In this document: one piece after another, positions 35,175 through 47,063 of the stretch
Layout of the letters: every line of letters starts with the position of its first letter
Numbering within the stretch: the stretch's first letter is position 1
Origin: Asterias amurensis
Lineage: Eukaryota > Echinodermata > Asteroidea > Forcipulatida > Asteriidae
Reading direction: 5' to 3'
Assembly (NCBI RefSeq): GCF_032118995.1
Contig: NC_092648.1
Coordinates: forward strand, 4,107,001-4,171,000
Length of the DNA: 64,000 bases
Notes under the pieces: generated by a model
What the model was told of the DNA's origin: nothing
Database searches by the model: none
The model's input: only the letters and a program-made list of their open reading frames with translations
Made by a program: the position numbers and the translations under genes

Positions 35175-36649
35175 AAAGGCTCTTGCAAAAGAATCAACAG
35201 TGAATAGACAGCAGCAACCAGTGGCATAGCACCAGAGGCCTGCTGCTCATTAAACAGTGGACCGACAATGGTGTACTTATTTACAAGATGTTAACTGTAT
35301 ACAGAGTGCTGTAAAAAATAAAACAACATTAAACTAAAAACTCCACAAATATCTTACTTTTGAAGAAAACCAAACTGCTTATTTGTTCAATCATGATTGG
35401 TTGATGAACAGTTAAGACGTCTTGTATATATGTTGCTTTCTTTGTCCTGTAGCCTTTAAGTTATCTGTAGTGGTGATTCCATCTGCATTTGAATTCCGGG
35501 AACCACTAGCTGCCTCTTGCTCTAAAATGTCAAGTTAACGGATAAGAAAAAGCCATTTAAGTTATATGTACAAAATTCATTGCAGGGGTTTCCAAAAATG
35601 AATGAGGAACCTACCACCCCAAGAACAGGACTGCAGTACTTAATGTTAACAGCATACAATGATGAAACATTTAAGTCTTCATGGTTTTGTTACTTGATCT
35701 TTTAACAAAATCTTGGTTATTTTAAATGAATTGCTTTTTCCTGAATGGGAATTTCCCTTTTTTGAATAACCATCAACAGTATTTTTCAAAACTACATAAA
35801 TGTTTGTCTCGTTTAATCCTTTGTTTATTTAAAAAAGGTTAATAAAAAAAATTCAAAAACCAGTGGACAATCTTCAAATTGGCGCAATGTAAATTTTATT
35901 ATCAGTTGAGCTCTCTCTCAAAATGAATCTTATGTAGCAAGCGCTACCCAAATGTAATTTTGTTCTTAAGGCATGAAGAATTTTCGCAATGCCAACAGAA
36001 AATAAACAACCCAGCCATTAACAACTAACATGAATACCAAACAAACAAACATCTTGTGAATAAACTGAAATCCTATACACATCAATTTTACATTTTGGAA
36101 AAACTCACCTTTTAATGGAAAGTGGAACTCCTTCGTACGTTGGTCTCAGACATCAACTTGTTGACTTGTAGACGTTGTAGCAAGACTGCAACTCAAATAA
36201 ATGCGATATAAATAATTAATGACCTGAGATCAACTACATTTGCACAATCTAATCCCCTAAAGGCAGACTATTATAGTTAACAGATTTCATAGAACAGGGC
36301 ACTCTGCTGCCAGGTTGTCAGCATAAAACCATGCGACACATGAACGGTAGGGTGCGGAGGCGTGACGAGTCAGGTTGCCAATATTGAGCAACACTCGTTA
36401 AAACGATGGGACGCTACACTTCGCCCATATAAAAGCAACACTCCTTGACCCCATGCACCATATGTGACCCTTGGCCAGTAGAGTGGGTAGTCGCAGGCCA
36501 GTCAGGTTGCCCATGTAAAAGCATCACTCCCTGACACCATGTGACCCATGGCCAGTTGGGTGGGCAGTCACAGGCCAGTCAGGTTGCCCATATAAAAGCA
36601 TCACTCCCTGACACCATGTGACCCATGGCCAGTAGAGTGGACAGTCACA
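35175..36649 (-). pseudogene. Duplicated gene fragment, copy 2
   Basis: The same two exons as copy 1: 36,185-36,109 and a last exon starting at 35,521. A single substitution makes TGA at the codon that is Gly in copies 1, 3 and 4 (A-G-T then T-G-A in the S-T-S-G-C segment), so this copy is broken. The intronic TTAA site (35,813-35,816) is empty. Confidence 0.6.
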
Positions 36650-37382
36650 TAGACTTGACTCAAGTCCCAATCCCGTGCCATCCCCAGGAAACTACTGTTT
36701 TGTGATGCTCTGCATTCCAAAACCTGTTCCGCATGCGGGACAGGGACTTGACGATGTCGCAGTAGCCTGGTATGTAAATGTATTCACTTATGAATATGTA
36801 ACATTGTTACGTGTACGTTTTGACCAATCAAACGCACCCAAAATGACGACTAGTTCATTTGTCATTTGTGGGTTAAGTACTTAGTTGATGATTGAAATAA
36901 TTTTTTTTAATAACCAATTAATTATAAAAAAGAAAGCACTAAATGTTCATTTGAATTTAAGTAACATGTTGTAACATACATTGGGGTCGTTTTTTTTCTT
37001 AAAATTTGAATTTTGGGAAGTGCAATAAAACGACTTATGACACCGACACCCCCTTGCCTGCTAATGAGTTTACCCGCCCCACGCGCGTGCCGCGTATAGA
37101 CGCGTGCCTTACAACGTCTTCTACTGTGATGTCACAGAGTATAATGAATATTTTACCGGCGGGCAGTGCTTCCACGCTCCCATTGGTTTTGTACATCTCC
37201 CCATTTGGGGAGATTTTCCTATAACAACGTGCAGAGTAAGAAACGACATCGTCAAGTCCCATTCTCGGGACCACATTTTGACGGCGAGCGCGACTGTACT
37301 GTGTATGCTACGTGTTGTTATAGTAAGTTTGGGTATATGCTTAGGGACCTCTCACACGAGAATGGGACTTGAATCAAGTCTA
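36650..37382. mobile_element. Second copy of the 733-bp element
   Basis: Same length, same ends and the same ACAGTCACA target repeats (36,641-36,649; 37,383-37,391) as 33,459-34,191. It arose by duplication of the locus, not by a second insertion, because the target position is identical. Confidence 0.9.
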
Positions 37383-38105
37383 ACAGTCACAGGCCAGTCA
37401 GGTTGCCCATATAAAAGCATCACTCCCTGACACCATGCACCATGTGACCCATGGCCAGTAGGGTGGGCAGTCACAGGCCAGTCAGGTTTCCCATATAAAA
37501 GCATCACTCCCCGAGACCATGCACCATGTGACCCATGGCCAGTAGGGTGGGCAGTCACAGGCCAGTCAGGTTGCCCATATAAAAGCATCACTCCCTGACA
37601 CTATGCACCATGTGACCCATGGCCAGTAGGCGTGGGCAGTCACAGGCCAGTCAGGTTGCCCATATAAAAGCATCACTCCCTGACACCATGCACCATGTGA
37701 CCCATGGCCAGTAGGGGTGGGCAGTCACAGGCCAGTCAGGTTGCTCATATAAAAGCATCACTCCCTGACACCATACACCATGTGACCCATGGCCAGTAGG
37801 GTGGGCAGTCACAGGCCAGTCAGGTTGCTCATTTAAAAGCATCACTCCCTGACACCATGCACCATGTGACCCATGGCCAGTAGGGTGGGCAGTCACAGGC
37901 CAGTCAGGTTGCCCATATAAAAGCATCACTCCCTGACACCATGCACCATGTGACCCATGGCCAGTAGGGTGGGCAGTCACAGGCCAGTCAGGTTTCCCAT
38001 ATAAAAGCATCACTCCCTGACACCATGCACCATGTGACCCATGGCCAGTAGGGTGGGCAGTCACAGGCCAGTCAGGTTGCCAATATAAAAGCATCACTCC
38101 CTGAT
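37383..38105. repeat. 84-bp satellite array, ~8.5 units
   Basis: The same unit as at 34,195. It ends at the start of the upstream exon block at 38,106. Confidence 0.95.
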
Positions 38106-39544
38106 GAACACCCTCTTTAAAGTAGGTCTTGACAAACCACCTTGAGTATTGATACCAAGTGATAACAGATAAACAGCAAGATACCAATAATTAATCATTT
38201 CAACACTGACTTTATTCAGGAGACAGCTTACCCTTTGGGACACTTCCTCCAAAATAAGTCTCAGCCAGACGAAAGGTTCAAGTAGAAAGCAGTCATCCTG
38301 AATCTCTGGACTACACAACGACAAAGCCAAGATTCCTGTCCAATCCCCTGGTGTCCGTTCTAGTATGATGAGAACATATCAACTGTAAGGATGGTTCATA
38401 CTTTCTTGTCAAAGCAAGAGCTATATCTTTGGCAGCCATCTGAAAGAGAAAACAACTTCATCTTTTTAATGGACCTTAATACTGAAAAAGTGCACCGTTT
38501 TGATTGTCTTTAAACACATGTAAAAAGCCAGTGAAAGTGTCACTAAATTGATTTTTAACCAAAAACGTAACTTACGTTTTAGTTCAAAATTCCAGCACTT
38601 TAGGGCTACTCCTAGAACTATGTGGCTTGAAACAATAGCGGAACCAACCTCATAGTTCTAGAAGTACAGTCGCATTTGATCGGTTATGATCGAGAACGAC
38701 GCGGATAATAGAAAATGTCAGTGGTCCCAAAAAGATATACATGACATTCTGACAATACCAGCGGGTATTTTCAAAAGGTCACTCAAGAGCAACAAATTGC
38801 GTTGTCATCAGTAACAGACATGCGCAGCTGAAACTCCGAATAGGCTTATTGAAAAGCATAGACTGCCAAACTTGTTTGTCCAGTCAAGCATTTACTGACC
38901 CAAATCACTGGCCTCAGACCTGCAGTCCAGCGTAAATTCCACACCATGCCAGCCACTTGACGGTATGATTCTCAAAGTCAGGGATGTGACAGACCTGAAC
39001 AAAATAAAAATTAAAAATGTTTTAAAGGCACCGAACAATGGACTGTTGATAGCGAAAAACATTGTGAGAAACGGCTCCCTCTGATGAAGTAACGTACTTT
39101 AGTATTCGAGACCGTTTGATTTTGAGACCTCACGAGTTAGATTTTGAAGTCCCGAAATCAAGCATCTGAAAGCACACAACTTAATGTGACAAGGGTGTTT
39201 TTTTTCTCCATTATTGTCTTGCAACTACGACGACCAATTGAGTTCAAATTTTCACAGGTTTGTTATTTTGTGCATATGATGAGATACACCAAGTAAGAAG
39301 ACTGGTCTTTGACAATTACCAAAGGTGTCAAGTGTCTTTGAAAAGTGCAAAGCGTGAAATCCTGCGAGTCAAAGACTGCTTACATACATTCATCTTTGGG
39401 TTTGAACGCCCTATTCTGCAATCTGGGGCGTTCTGTATGGTTTTGTTTGAATTTGATCTTGATCATTCTGTAAAAACAAAAACGAAATGGGGGGTGGGGG
39501 GGGGAGACTGGAATTTTGGTTGAAATCAGAGAAATCTCTTCCCT
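38106..39544 (-). pseudogene. Upstream exon block, copy D1
   Basis: Minus strand. One exon-like segment starts at 38,994 after ATTTTGTTCAG. One frame gives 25 codons (V-C-H-I-P-D-F-E) to a weak donor CAG/GTCTGA at 38,920. Another is open for 33 codons to TAA (38,892-38,894) and contains I-P-S-S-G-W-H-G. A second segment, 38,439-38,232, has acceptor TCTCTTTCAG and donor AAAGG/GTAAGC. It is 208 bp, 1 more than a multiple of 3. The frame open at its start (M-A-A-K-D-I-A-L-A-L) closes and a frame shifted by one is open to the donor (ending L-E-E-V-S-Q-R), suggesting a frameshift. Its end phase (0) fits the 77-bp exon beyond the array. A GGCACTGGACAC-family MITE lies at 39,021-39,341. Confidence 0.4.
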
Positions 39545-40018
39545 GCTGCTCAAGTAAGTAAAGTTAAGCAACATTGCTTAACATTGCAACCAGTGGCAAA
39601 CCACCATAGGCCTGCTGCTCAAGTAAGTAAAGTAAAGCAACATTGGCAACCAGTGGCATACCACCGAAGGTCTGCTGCTCAAGTAAGTAAAGTTAAGCAA
39701 CATTGGCAACCAGTGACATACAACCAAAGGCCTGTTGCTCAAGAAAGTAAAGTAAAGCAACATTGGCAACCAGTGGCACACAACCAAAGGTCTGCTGCTC
39801 AAGAAAGTAAAGTAAAGCAACATTGGCAACCAGTGGCATACCACCATAGGTCTGTTGCTCAAGTAAGTAAAGTAAAGCAACATTGGCAACCAGTGGCATT
39901 TAACCAAAGGCCTGCTGCTCAAGTAAGTAAAGTTAAGCAACATTGCAGCCAGTGGCATACAACCAAAGGTCTGTTGCTCCAGAAAGTAAATTAAAGCAAC
40001 ATTGGCAACCAGTGGCAT
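39545..40018. repeat. Short second array of the 60-bp satellite, ~8 units
   Basis: Same unit as 25,095-31,154. Its left edge replaces sequence that continues differently in the D2 copy: the two D copies are alike up to 'CTTCCCTGC' at 39,545/46,576. The right edge runs into the orphan last-exon unit. Confidence 0.9.
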
Positions 40019-40019
40019 A

Positions 40020-40365
40020 GCACCAGAGGCCTGCTGATCATTAAACAACAGTGGACCGACAACGGTGTACTTATTCACAAGATGTTAACTGTCTACAGAG
40101 AGCTGTAAAAAAATATAACAACGTTAAACTAAAAACTCTACAATATCTTACTTTTGAAGGCAACAAACTGCTTGGTTGTTCAGTCAAGATTGTTGATGAA
40201 AAGCTAAGTTGTCTTGATGATCACAATGTTTTCATATGTTGCTCTCTAGTTCCTGTAGCCTTTAAGTTGTCAGTAGTGGTGATTCCATCTGCAGTTGATT
40301 CCAGGGAACCAGTAGCTTCACCTCTGGCTCTGAAATATAAAGTTACAGGATAAGAACAAATCAAC
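40020..40365 (-). pseudogene. Orphan last exon, second long-frame copy
   Basis: Minus strand, acceptor ATATTTCAG at 40,330. In phase 2 there are 36 codons ending at TGA (40,221-40,223), reading A-R-G-E-A-T-G-S-L-E and T-T-T-D-N-L-K-A-T-G. It is closely similar in protein terms to 31,387-31,495. Flanked by the 60-bp array on one side and the 84-bp array on the other, exactly as the other orphan copy is. Confidence 0.45.
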
Positions 40366-40369
40366 ATGG

Positions 40370-40930
40370 TCAGTAGAGTGGGCTGTCACAGACCAGTCAG
40401 GTTGCTCATATAAAAGCATCACTCCCTGACACCATGCACCATGTGACCCATGGCCAGTAGGGAGGGCAGTCACAGGCCAGTCAGGTTGTTCATATAAAAG
40501 CATCACTCCCTGACACCATGCACCATGTGACCCACGGCCAGTAGGGTGGGCAGTCACAGGCCAGTCAGGTTGCTCATATAAAAGCATCACTCCCTGACAC
40601 CATGCACCATGTGACCCATGGCCAGTAGGGTGGGCAGTCACAGGCCAGTCAGGTTGTTCATATAAAAGCATCACTCCCTGACACCATGCACCATGTGACC
40701 CATGGCCAGTAGGGTGGGCAGTCACAGGCCAGTCAGGTTGCTCATATAAAAGCATCACTCCCTGACACCATGCACCATGTGACCTATGGCCAGTAGGGTC
40801 GGCAGTCAAAGGCTAGTCAGGTTGACCATATAAAAGCATCACTCCATGACACTATGCACCATGTGACCAAAACCCAGTAGGGTTGGCAGCAGTCACAGGC
40901 CAGTCAGGTTGTATAAAAGCATCACTCCCT
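40370..40930. repeat. 84-bp satellite array, ~6.5 units
   Basis: Same unit. The last units match those ending the array at 34,9xx-35,165 (AAACCCAGTAGGGTTGGCAG variant), a mark of shared descent. Confidence 0.95.
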
Positions 40931-40944
40931 AACACTACACACCA

Positions 40945-42194
40945 TAAAGGCTCGTTGCTAAAGAATCAACAGTGAATAGACAGCAGCAACCAGTGGCATA
41001 GCACCAGAGGCCTGCTGCTCATTAAACAACAGTGGACCGCCAACGATGTACTTAATTACAAGATGTTAACTGTATACAGAGTGCTGTAAAAAATATAACA
41101 TTAAACTAAAAACTCCACAAATATCTTACATTTGAAGAAAACCAAACTGCTTATTTGTTCAATCATGATTGGTTGATGAACAGTTAAGACGTCTTGTATA
41201 TATGTTGCTTTCTTTGTCCTGTAGCCTTTAAGTTATCTGTAGTAGTGATTCCATCTGCATTTGAATTCCGGGAACCACTAGCTGCCTCTTGCTCTAAAAT
41301 GTCAAGTTAATGGATAAGAAAAAGCTATTTAAGTTATATGTACAAAATTCATATTCATATGCAGGGGTTTCCAAAAATGTATGAGGAACCTACCACCCCA
41401 AGAACAGGATTGCTGTACTTAATGTTAACAGCATACAATGATAAGACATTTCTTCATGGTTTTGTTACTTGATCTTTTAACAAAATCTTGGTTTTTTTAA
41501 ATGAATTGCTTTTTCCTGAATGGGAGTTTCCCTTTTTTGAATAACCATCAACAGTATTTTTCAAAACTACATAAATGTTTGTCTCGTTTAATCCTTTGTT
41601 TATTTAAAAAAAGTTAATAAAAAAAAATTCAAAAAACCAGTGGACAATCTTCAAATTGGCGCAGTGTAAATGTTATTATCAGTTGAGCTCTCTCTCAAAA
41701 TGACCCTTATGTAGCAAGCGCTACCCAAATGTAATTTTGTTCTAAAGGCATGAAGAATTTTCGCAATGCCAACAGAAAATAAACAACCCAGCCATTCACA
41801 ACTAACATGAATACCAAACAAACAAACATCTTGTGAATAAACTGAAATCCTATACACATCAATTTTACATTTTGGAAAAACTCACCTTTTAATGGAAAGT
41901 GGAACTCCTTCGTACGTTGGTCTCAGACATCCACTTGTTGACTTGTAGATGTTGTAGCAAGACTGCAACTCAAATAAATGCGATATAAATAATTAATGAC
42001 CTGAGATCAACTACATTTGCACAATCTAATCCCCTAAAGGCAGACTAATCTAGTTAACAGATTTCATAGAACAGGGCACTCTGCTGCCAGGTTGTCAGCG
42101 TAAAACCGTGCGACACATGAACGGTAGGGTGCGGAGGCGTGACGAGTCAGGTTGCCAATATTGAGCAACACTCGTTAAAACAATGGGACACTAC
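40945..42194 (-). pseudogene. Duplicated gene fragment, copy 3
   Basis: Exons at 41,962-41,886 (open, 25 codons plus 2) and a last exon starting at 41,293 with the same early stop as copy 1. It lacks the 365-bp MITE and shares with copy 4 the extra 'ATTCATATGCAGGGG' segment near 41,350. Confidence 0.5.
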
Positions 42195-42650
42195 ACTTCG
42201 CCCATATAAAAGCAACACTCCTTGACCCCATGCACCATATGTGACCCATGGCCAGTAGAGTGGGTAGTCGCAGGCCAGTCAGGTTGCCCATGTAAAAGCA
42301 TCACTCCCTGACACCATGCACCATGTGACCTATGGCCAGTTGGGTGGGCAGTCACAGGCCAGTCAGGTTGCCCATATAAAAGCATCACTCCCTGACACCA
42401 TGTGACCCATGGCCAGTAGAGTGGACAGTCACAGGCCAGTCAGGTTGCCCATATAAAAGCATCACTCCCTGACACCATGCACCATGTGACCCATGGCCAG
42501 TAGGGTGGGCAGTCACAGGCCAGTCAGGTTGCTCATATAAAAGCATCACTCCCTGACACCATGCACCATGTGACCCATGGCCAGTTGGGTGGGCAGTCAC
42601 AGGCCAGTCAGGTTGCTCATATAAAAGCATCACTCCATGACACTACGCAC
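42195..42650. repeat. 84-bp satellite array, ~5 units
   Basis: Same unit. It contains the intact pre-insertion target ACAGTCACA at 42,425-42,433 within a unit of the variant type AGTAGAGTGG that hosts the 733-bp element in copies 1 and 2. Confidence 0.95.
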
Positions 42651-42654
42651 CATA

Positions 42655-43874
42655 AAGGCTCGTTGCTAAAGAATCAACAGTGAATAGACAGCAGCAACCA
42701 GTGGCATAGCACCAGAGGCCTGCTGCTCATTAAACAGTGGACCGACAATGGTGTACTTATTCACAAGATGTTAACTGTATACAGAGTGCTGTAAAAAATA
42801 AAACAACATTAAACGAAAAACTCCACAAGTATCTTACTTTTGAAGAAAACCAAACTGCTTATTTGTTCAATCATGATTGGTTGATGAACAGTTAAGACGT
42901 CTTGTATATATGTTGCTTTCTTTGTCCTGTAGCCTTTAAGTTATCTGTAGTAGTGATTCCATCTGCATTTGAATTCCGGGAACCACTAGCTGCCTCTTGC
43001 TCTAAAATGTCAAGTTAACGGATAAAAAAAAGGCATTTAAGTTATATGTACAAAATTCATATTCATATGCAGGGGTTTCCAAAAATGAATGAGGAACCTA
43101 CCACCCCAAGAACAGGATTGCTGTACTTAATGTTAACAGCATACAATGATAAGACATTTCTTCATGGTTTTGTTACTTGATCTTTTAACAAATCTTGGTT
43201 TTTTTAAATGAATTGCTTTTTCCTGAATGGGAGTTTCCCTTTTTTGAATAACCATCAACAGTATTTTTCAAAACTACATAAATGTTTGTCTCGTTTAATC
43301 CTTTGTTTATTTAAAAAAAGTTAATAAAAAAAAATTCAAAAAACCAGTGGACAATCTTCAAATTGGCGCAGTGTAAATGTTATTATCAGTTGAGCTCTCT
43401 CTCAAAATGACCCTTATGTAGCAAGAGCTACCCAAATGTAATTTTGTTCTTAAGGCATGAAGAATTTTCGCAATGCCAACAGAAAATAAACAACCCAGCC
43501 ATTAACAACTAACATGAATACCAAACAAACAAACATCTTGTGAATAAACTGAAATCCTATACACATCAATTTTACATTTTGGAAAAACTCACCTTTTAAT
43601 GGAAAGTGGAACTCCTTCGTACGTTTGTCTCAGACATCCACTTGTTGACTTGTAGATGTTGTAGCAAGACTGCAACTCAAATAAATGCGATATAAATAAT
43701 TAATGACCTGAGATCAACTACATTTGCACAATCTAATCCCCTAAAGGCAGACTATTATAGTTAACAGATTTCATAGAACAGGGCACTCTGCTGCCAGCGT
43801 AAAACCGTGCGACACATGAACGGTAGGGTGCGGAGGCGTGACGTGTCAGGTTGACAATGGGACACTACACTTCG
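42655..43874 (-). pseudogene. Duplicated gene fragment, copy 4
   Basis: Exons at 43,669-43,593 (open; Val to Ile at the fifth codon and Pro to Gln further on, relative to copy 1) and a last exon starting at 43,001 with the same early stop. The intronic TTAA site is empty. Closest to copy 3. Confidence 0.5.
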
Positions 43875-45122
43875 CCCATATAAAAGCAGCACTCCTTGAC
43901 CCCATGCACCATATGTGACCCATGGCCAGTAGAGTGGGTAGTCGCAGGCCAGTCAGGTTGCCCATGTAAAAGCATCACTCCCTGACACCATGCACCATGT
44001 GACCTATGGCCAGTTGGGTGGGCAGTCACAGGCCAGTCAGGTTGCCCATATAAAAGCATCACTCCCTGACACCATGTGACCCATGGCCAGTAGAGTGGAC
44101 AGTCACAGGCCAGTCAGGTTGCCCATATAAAAGCATCACTCCCTGACACCATGCACCATGTGACCCATGGCCAGTTGGGTGGGCAGTCACAGGCCAGTCA
44201 GGTTGCCCATATAAAAGCATCACTCCCTGACACCATGCACCATGTGACCCATGGCCAGTAGGGTGGGCAGTCACAGGCCAGTCAGGTTGCTCATATAAAA
44301 GCATCACTCCCTGACACCATGCACAATGTGACCCATGGCCAGTAGGGTGGGCAGTCACAGGCCAGTCAGGTTGCCCATATAAAAGCATCACTCCCTGACA
44401 CCATGCACCATGTGACCCATGGCCAGTAGGGTGGGCAGTCACAGGCCAGTCAGGTTGCTCATATAAAAGCATCACTCCCTGACACCATGCACCATGTGAC
44501 CCATGGCCAGTAGGGTGGGCAGTCACAGGCTAGTCAGGTTGCTCATATAAAAGCATCACTCCCTAACACCATGCACCATGTGACCCATGGCCAGTAGGGT
44601 GGGCAGTCACAGGCCAGTCAGGTTGCCCATATAAAAGCATCACTCCCTGACACCATGCACCATGTGACCCATGGCCAGTAGGGTGGGCAGTCACAGGCCA
44701 GTCAGGTTGCTCATATAAAAGCATCTCTCCCTGACACCATGCGACCCATGGCCAGTAGGGTGGGCAGTCACAGGCCAGTCAGGTTGCTCATATAAAAGCA
44801 TCACTCCCTGACACCATGCACCATGTGACCCATGGCCAGTAGGGTGGGCAGTCACAGGCCAGTCAGGTTGCCCATATAAAAGCATCTCTCCCTGACACCA
44901 TGCGACCCATCGCCAGTAGGGTGGGCCGACACAGGCCAGTCAGGTTGCTCATATAAAAGCATCACTCCCTGACACCATGCACCATGTGACCCACGGCCAG
45001 TAGGGTGGGCAGTCACAGGCCAGTCAGGTTTCCCATATAAAAGCATCACTCCCTGACACCATGCACCATGTGACCCATGGCCAGTAGGGTGGGCCGACAC
45101 AGGCCAGTCAGGTTGCCAATAT
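43875..45122. repeat. 84-bp satellite array, ~15 units
   Basis: The longest array of this unit. It lies between the D2 exon block and the 77-bp exon of copy 4, so it would be intronic if these belong to one gene. Confidence 0.95.
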
Positions 45123-46576
45123 AAAAGCATCACTCCCTGATGGACACCGTCTTTAAAGTAGGTCTTGACAAACCACCTTGAGTATTGATACCAAGTGATA
45201 ACAGATAAACAGCAAGATACCAATAATTAAACATTTCAACACTGACTTTATTCAGGAGACAGCTTACCCTTTGGGACACTTCCTCCAAAATAAGTCTCAG
45301 CCAGACGAAAGGTTCAAGTAGAAAGCAGTCATCCTGAATCTCTGGACTACACAACGACAAAGCCAAGATTCCTGTCCAATCCCCTGGTGTCCATTCTAGT
45401 ATGATGAGAACATATCAACTGTAAGGATGGTTCATACTTTCTTGTCAAAGCAAGAGCTATATCTTTGGCAGCCATCTGAAAGAGAAAACAACTTCATCTT
45501 TTTAATGGACCTTAATACTGAAAAAGTGCACCGTTCTGATTGTCTTTAAACACATGTAAAAAGCCAGTGAAAGTGTCACTAAATTGATTTTTAACCAAAA
45601 ACGTAACTTACGTTTTAGTTCAAAATTCCAGCACTTTAGGGCTACTCCTAGAACTATGTGGCTTGAAACAATAGCGGAACCAACCTCATAGTTCTAAAAG
45701 TACAGTAGCATTTGATCGGTTATGATCGAGAACGACGCGGATAATAGAAAATGTCAGTGGGCCAACAAGATATACATGACATTCTGACAATACCAGCGGG
45801 TATTTTCAAAAGATCACTCAAGAGCAACAATTGCGTTGTCAGCAGTAACAGACATGCGCAGCTGGAACTCCGAATAGGCTTATTGAAAAGCATAGACTGC
45901 CAAACTTGTTTGTCCAGTCAAGCATTTACTGACCCAAATCACTGGCCTCAGACCTGCAGTCCAGCGTAAATTCCACACCATGCCAGCCACTTGACGGTAT
46001 GATTCTCAAAGTCAGGGATGTGACAGACCTGAACAAAATAAAATTAAAAATGTTTTAAAGGCACTGAACAATGGACTGTTGATAGCGAAAAACATTGTGA
46101 GAAACGGCTCCCTCTGATGATGTAACGTACATTAGTTTTCGAGACCCTTTGAATTTGAGACCTCAGAGTTAGATTTTGAAGTCCCGAAATCAAGCATCTG
46201 AAAGCACACAACTTAATGTGACAAGGGTTTTTTTTTTTTCCATTATTGTCTTGCAACTTGACGACCAATTGAGTTCAAATTTTCACAGGTTTGTTATTTT
46301 GTGCATATGATGAGATACACCAAGTAAGAAGACTGGTCTTTGACAAATACCAAAGGTGTCAAGTGTCTTTTAAAAGTGCAAAGCGTGAAATCCTGCGAGT
46401 CAAAGACTGCTTACATACATTCATCTTTGGGTTTGAACGCCCTATTCTGCAATCTGGGGCGTTCTGTATGGTTTTGTTTGAAATTGATCTTGATCATTCT
46501 GTAAAAACAAAAACGAAATGGGGGGGGGGGGGAGAGACTGGAATTTTGGTTAAAATCAGAGAAATCTCTTCCCTGC
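45123..46576 (-). pseudogene. Upstream exon block, copy D2
   Basis: Near-identical to D1. The first exon-like segment starts at 46,028, with a 25-codon frame to 45,954 or a 33-codon frame to TAA at 45,926-45,928. The second spans 45,475-45,268 and is again 208 bp with the same frame conflict, so the defect predates the duplication. A GGCACTGGACAC-family MITE lies at 46,054-46,372, at the orthologous place to that in D1. No protein family is recognised. Confidence 0.4.
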
Positions 46577-46784
46577 CAAGTCCACAAGGCTTTGATGTTA
46601 TCGGGGAATGTTTGGTGGTCGGAACTCTTGCGTCAACCCTTATGGCTCTCCCCCTGCCAATCTTCTACAGGAGGAACAATTATTCCACCAGGAAAAACAA
46701 AGTCCTGTGTTTTAACTTAAAAGGAATGGTACGCTTGTGGTTATTGAAAGAGTGCAAAATCAAACGAAAGATAACAATAGACAT
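46577..46784. other. Unassigned sequence beyond D2
   Basis: A plus frame continues here with a hydrophobic stretch (V-V-G-T-L-A-S-T-L-M-A-L-P-L). It crosses the MITE in D2, has no start or splice signals, and is not called. Confidence 0.3.
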
Positions 46785-46954
46785 AATAGACCTTATGCAC
46801 ATGATGTGATACCAGTAGGGGCCCCGCCCTAGGGGTAAAAAGCAACCGCTCATTAGCCAAACGTGCATTACAAAAAATTGTTTTTTTAAATTTATTTTGT
46901 CGTCATTTAACTTCCAAGATGGCGGCTGGATGACGTCAATGCATAAGGTCTATT
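46785..46954. mobile_element. MITE, AATAGACCTTATGCA ends
   Basis: AATAGACCTTATGCA at the left pairs with TGCATAAGGTCTATT at the right, enclosing 170 bp. Its TAGACC ends recall the element at 14,528. Confidence 0.8.
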
Positions 46955-46989
46955 ACAACTCACCATGTATTTTGATAATGAAAATTTAC

Positions 46990-47063
46990 GTCCTGCCAGC
47001 AATAACCCATCTCTTGGGGATGTCAGACTCAGTAACTCGCGAGCTGTAGAGGTGGATTTTAGC
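46990..47063 (-). other. Candidate 74-bp exon
   Basis: On the minus strand, TAATTTGCAG precedes a segment open for 24 codons plus 2 bases (A-K-I-H-L-Y-S-S-R-V), with a GTAAAT donor at 46,989. The end phase (2) would join to the D2 segment at 46,028 in its 33-codon terminal frame. Together they would make a short C-terminus containing a W-H-G motif. I considered the end of a discoidin (F5/8 C) domain, but the spacing to the final Cys is too short to call it. Confidence 0.3.

Noticed and set aside
34537-45223. Minus-strand frames with a 28-residue repeat (W-P-V-T-A-H-P-T-G-H-G-S-H-G)
   Set aside because: They follow the 84-bp satellite period exactly and break where units gain or lose a base.
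46028-46990. Discoidin (F5/8 type C) domain end in the W-H-G containing frame of D2
   Set aside because: The spacing from the Trp-His-Gly to the last Cys is shorter than in the family, and only one motif matches.
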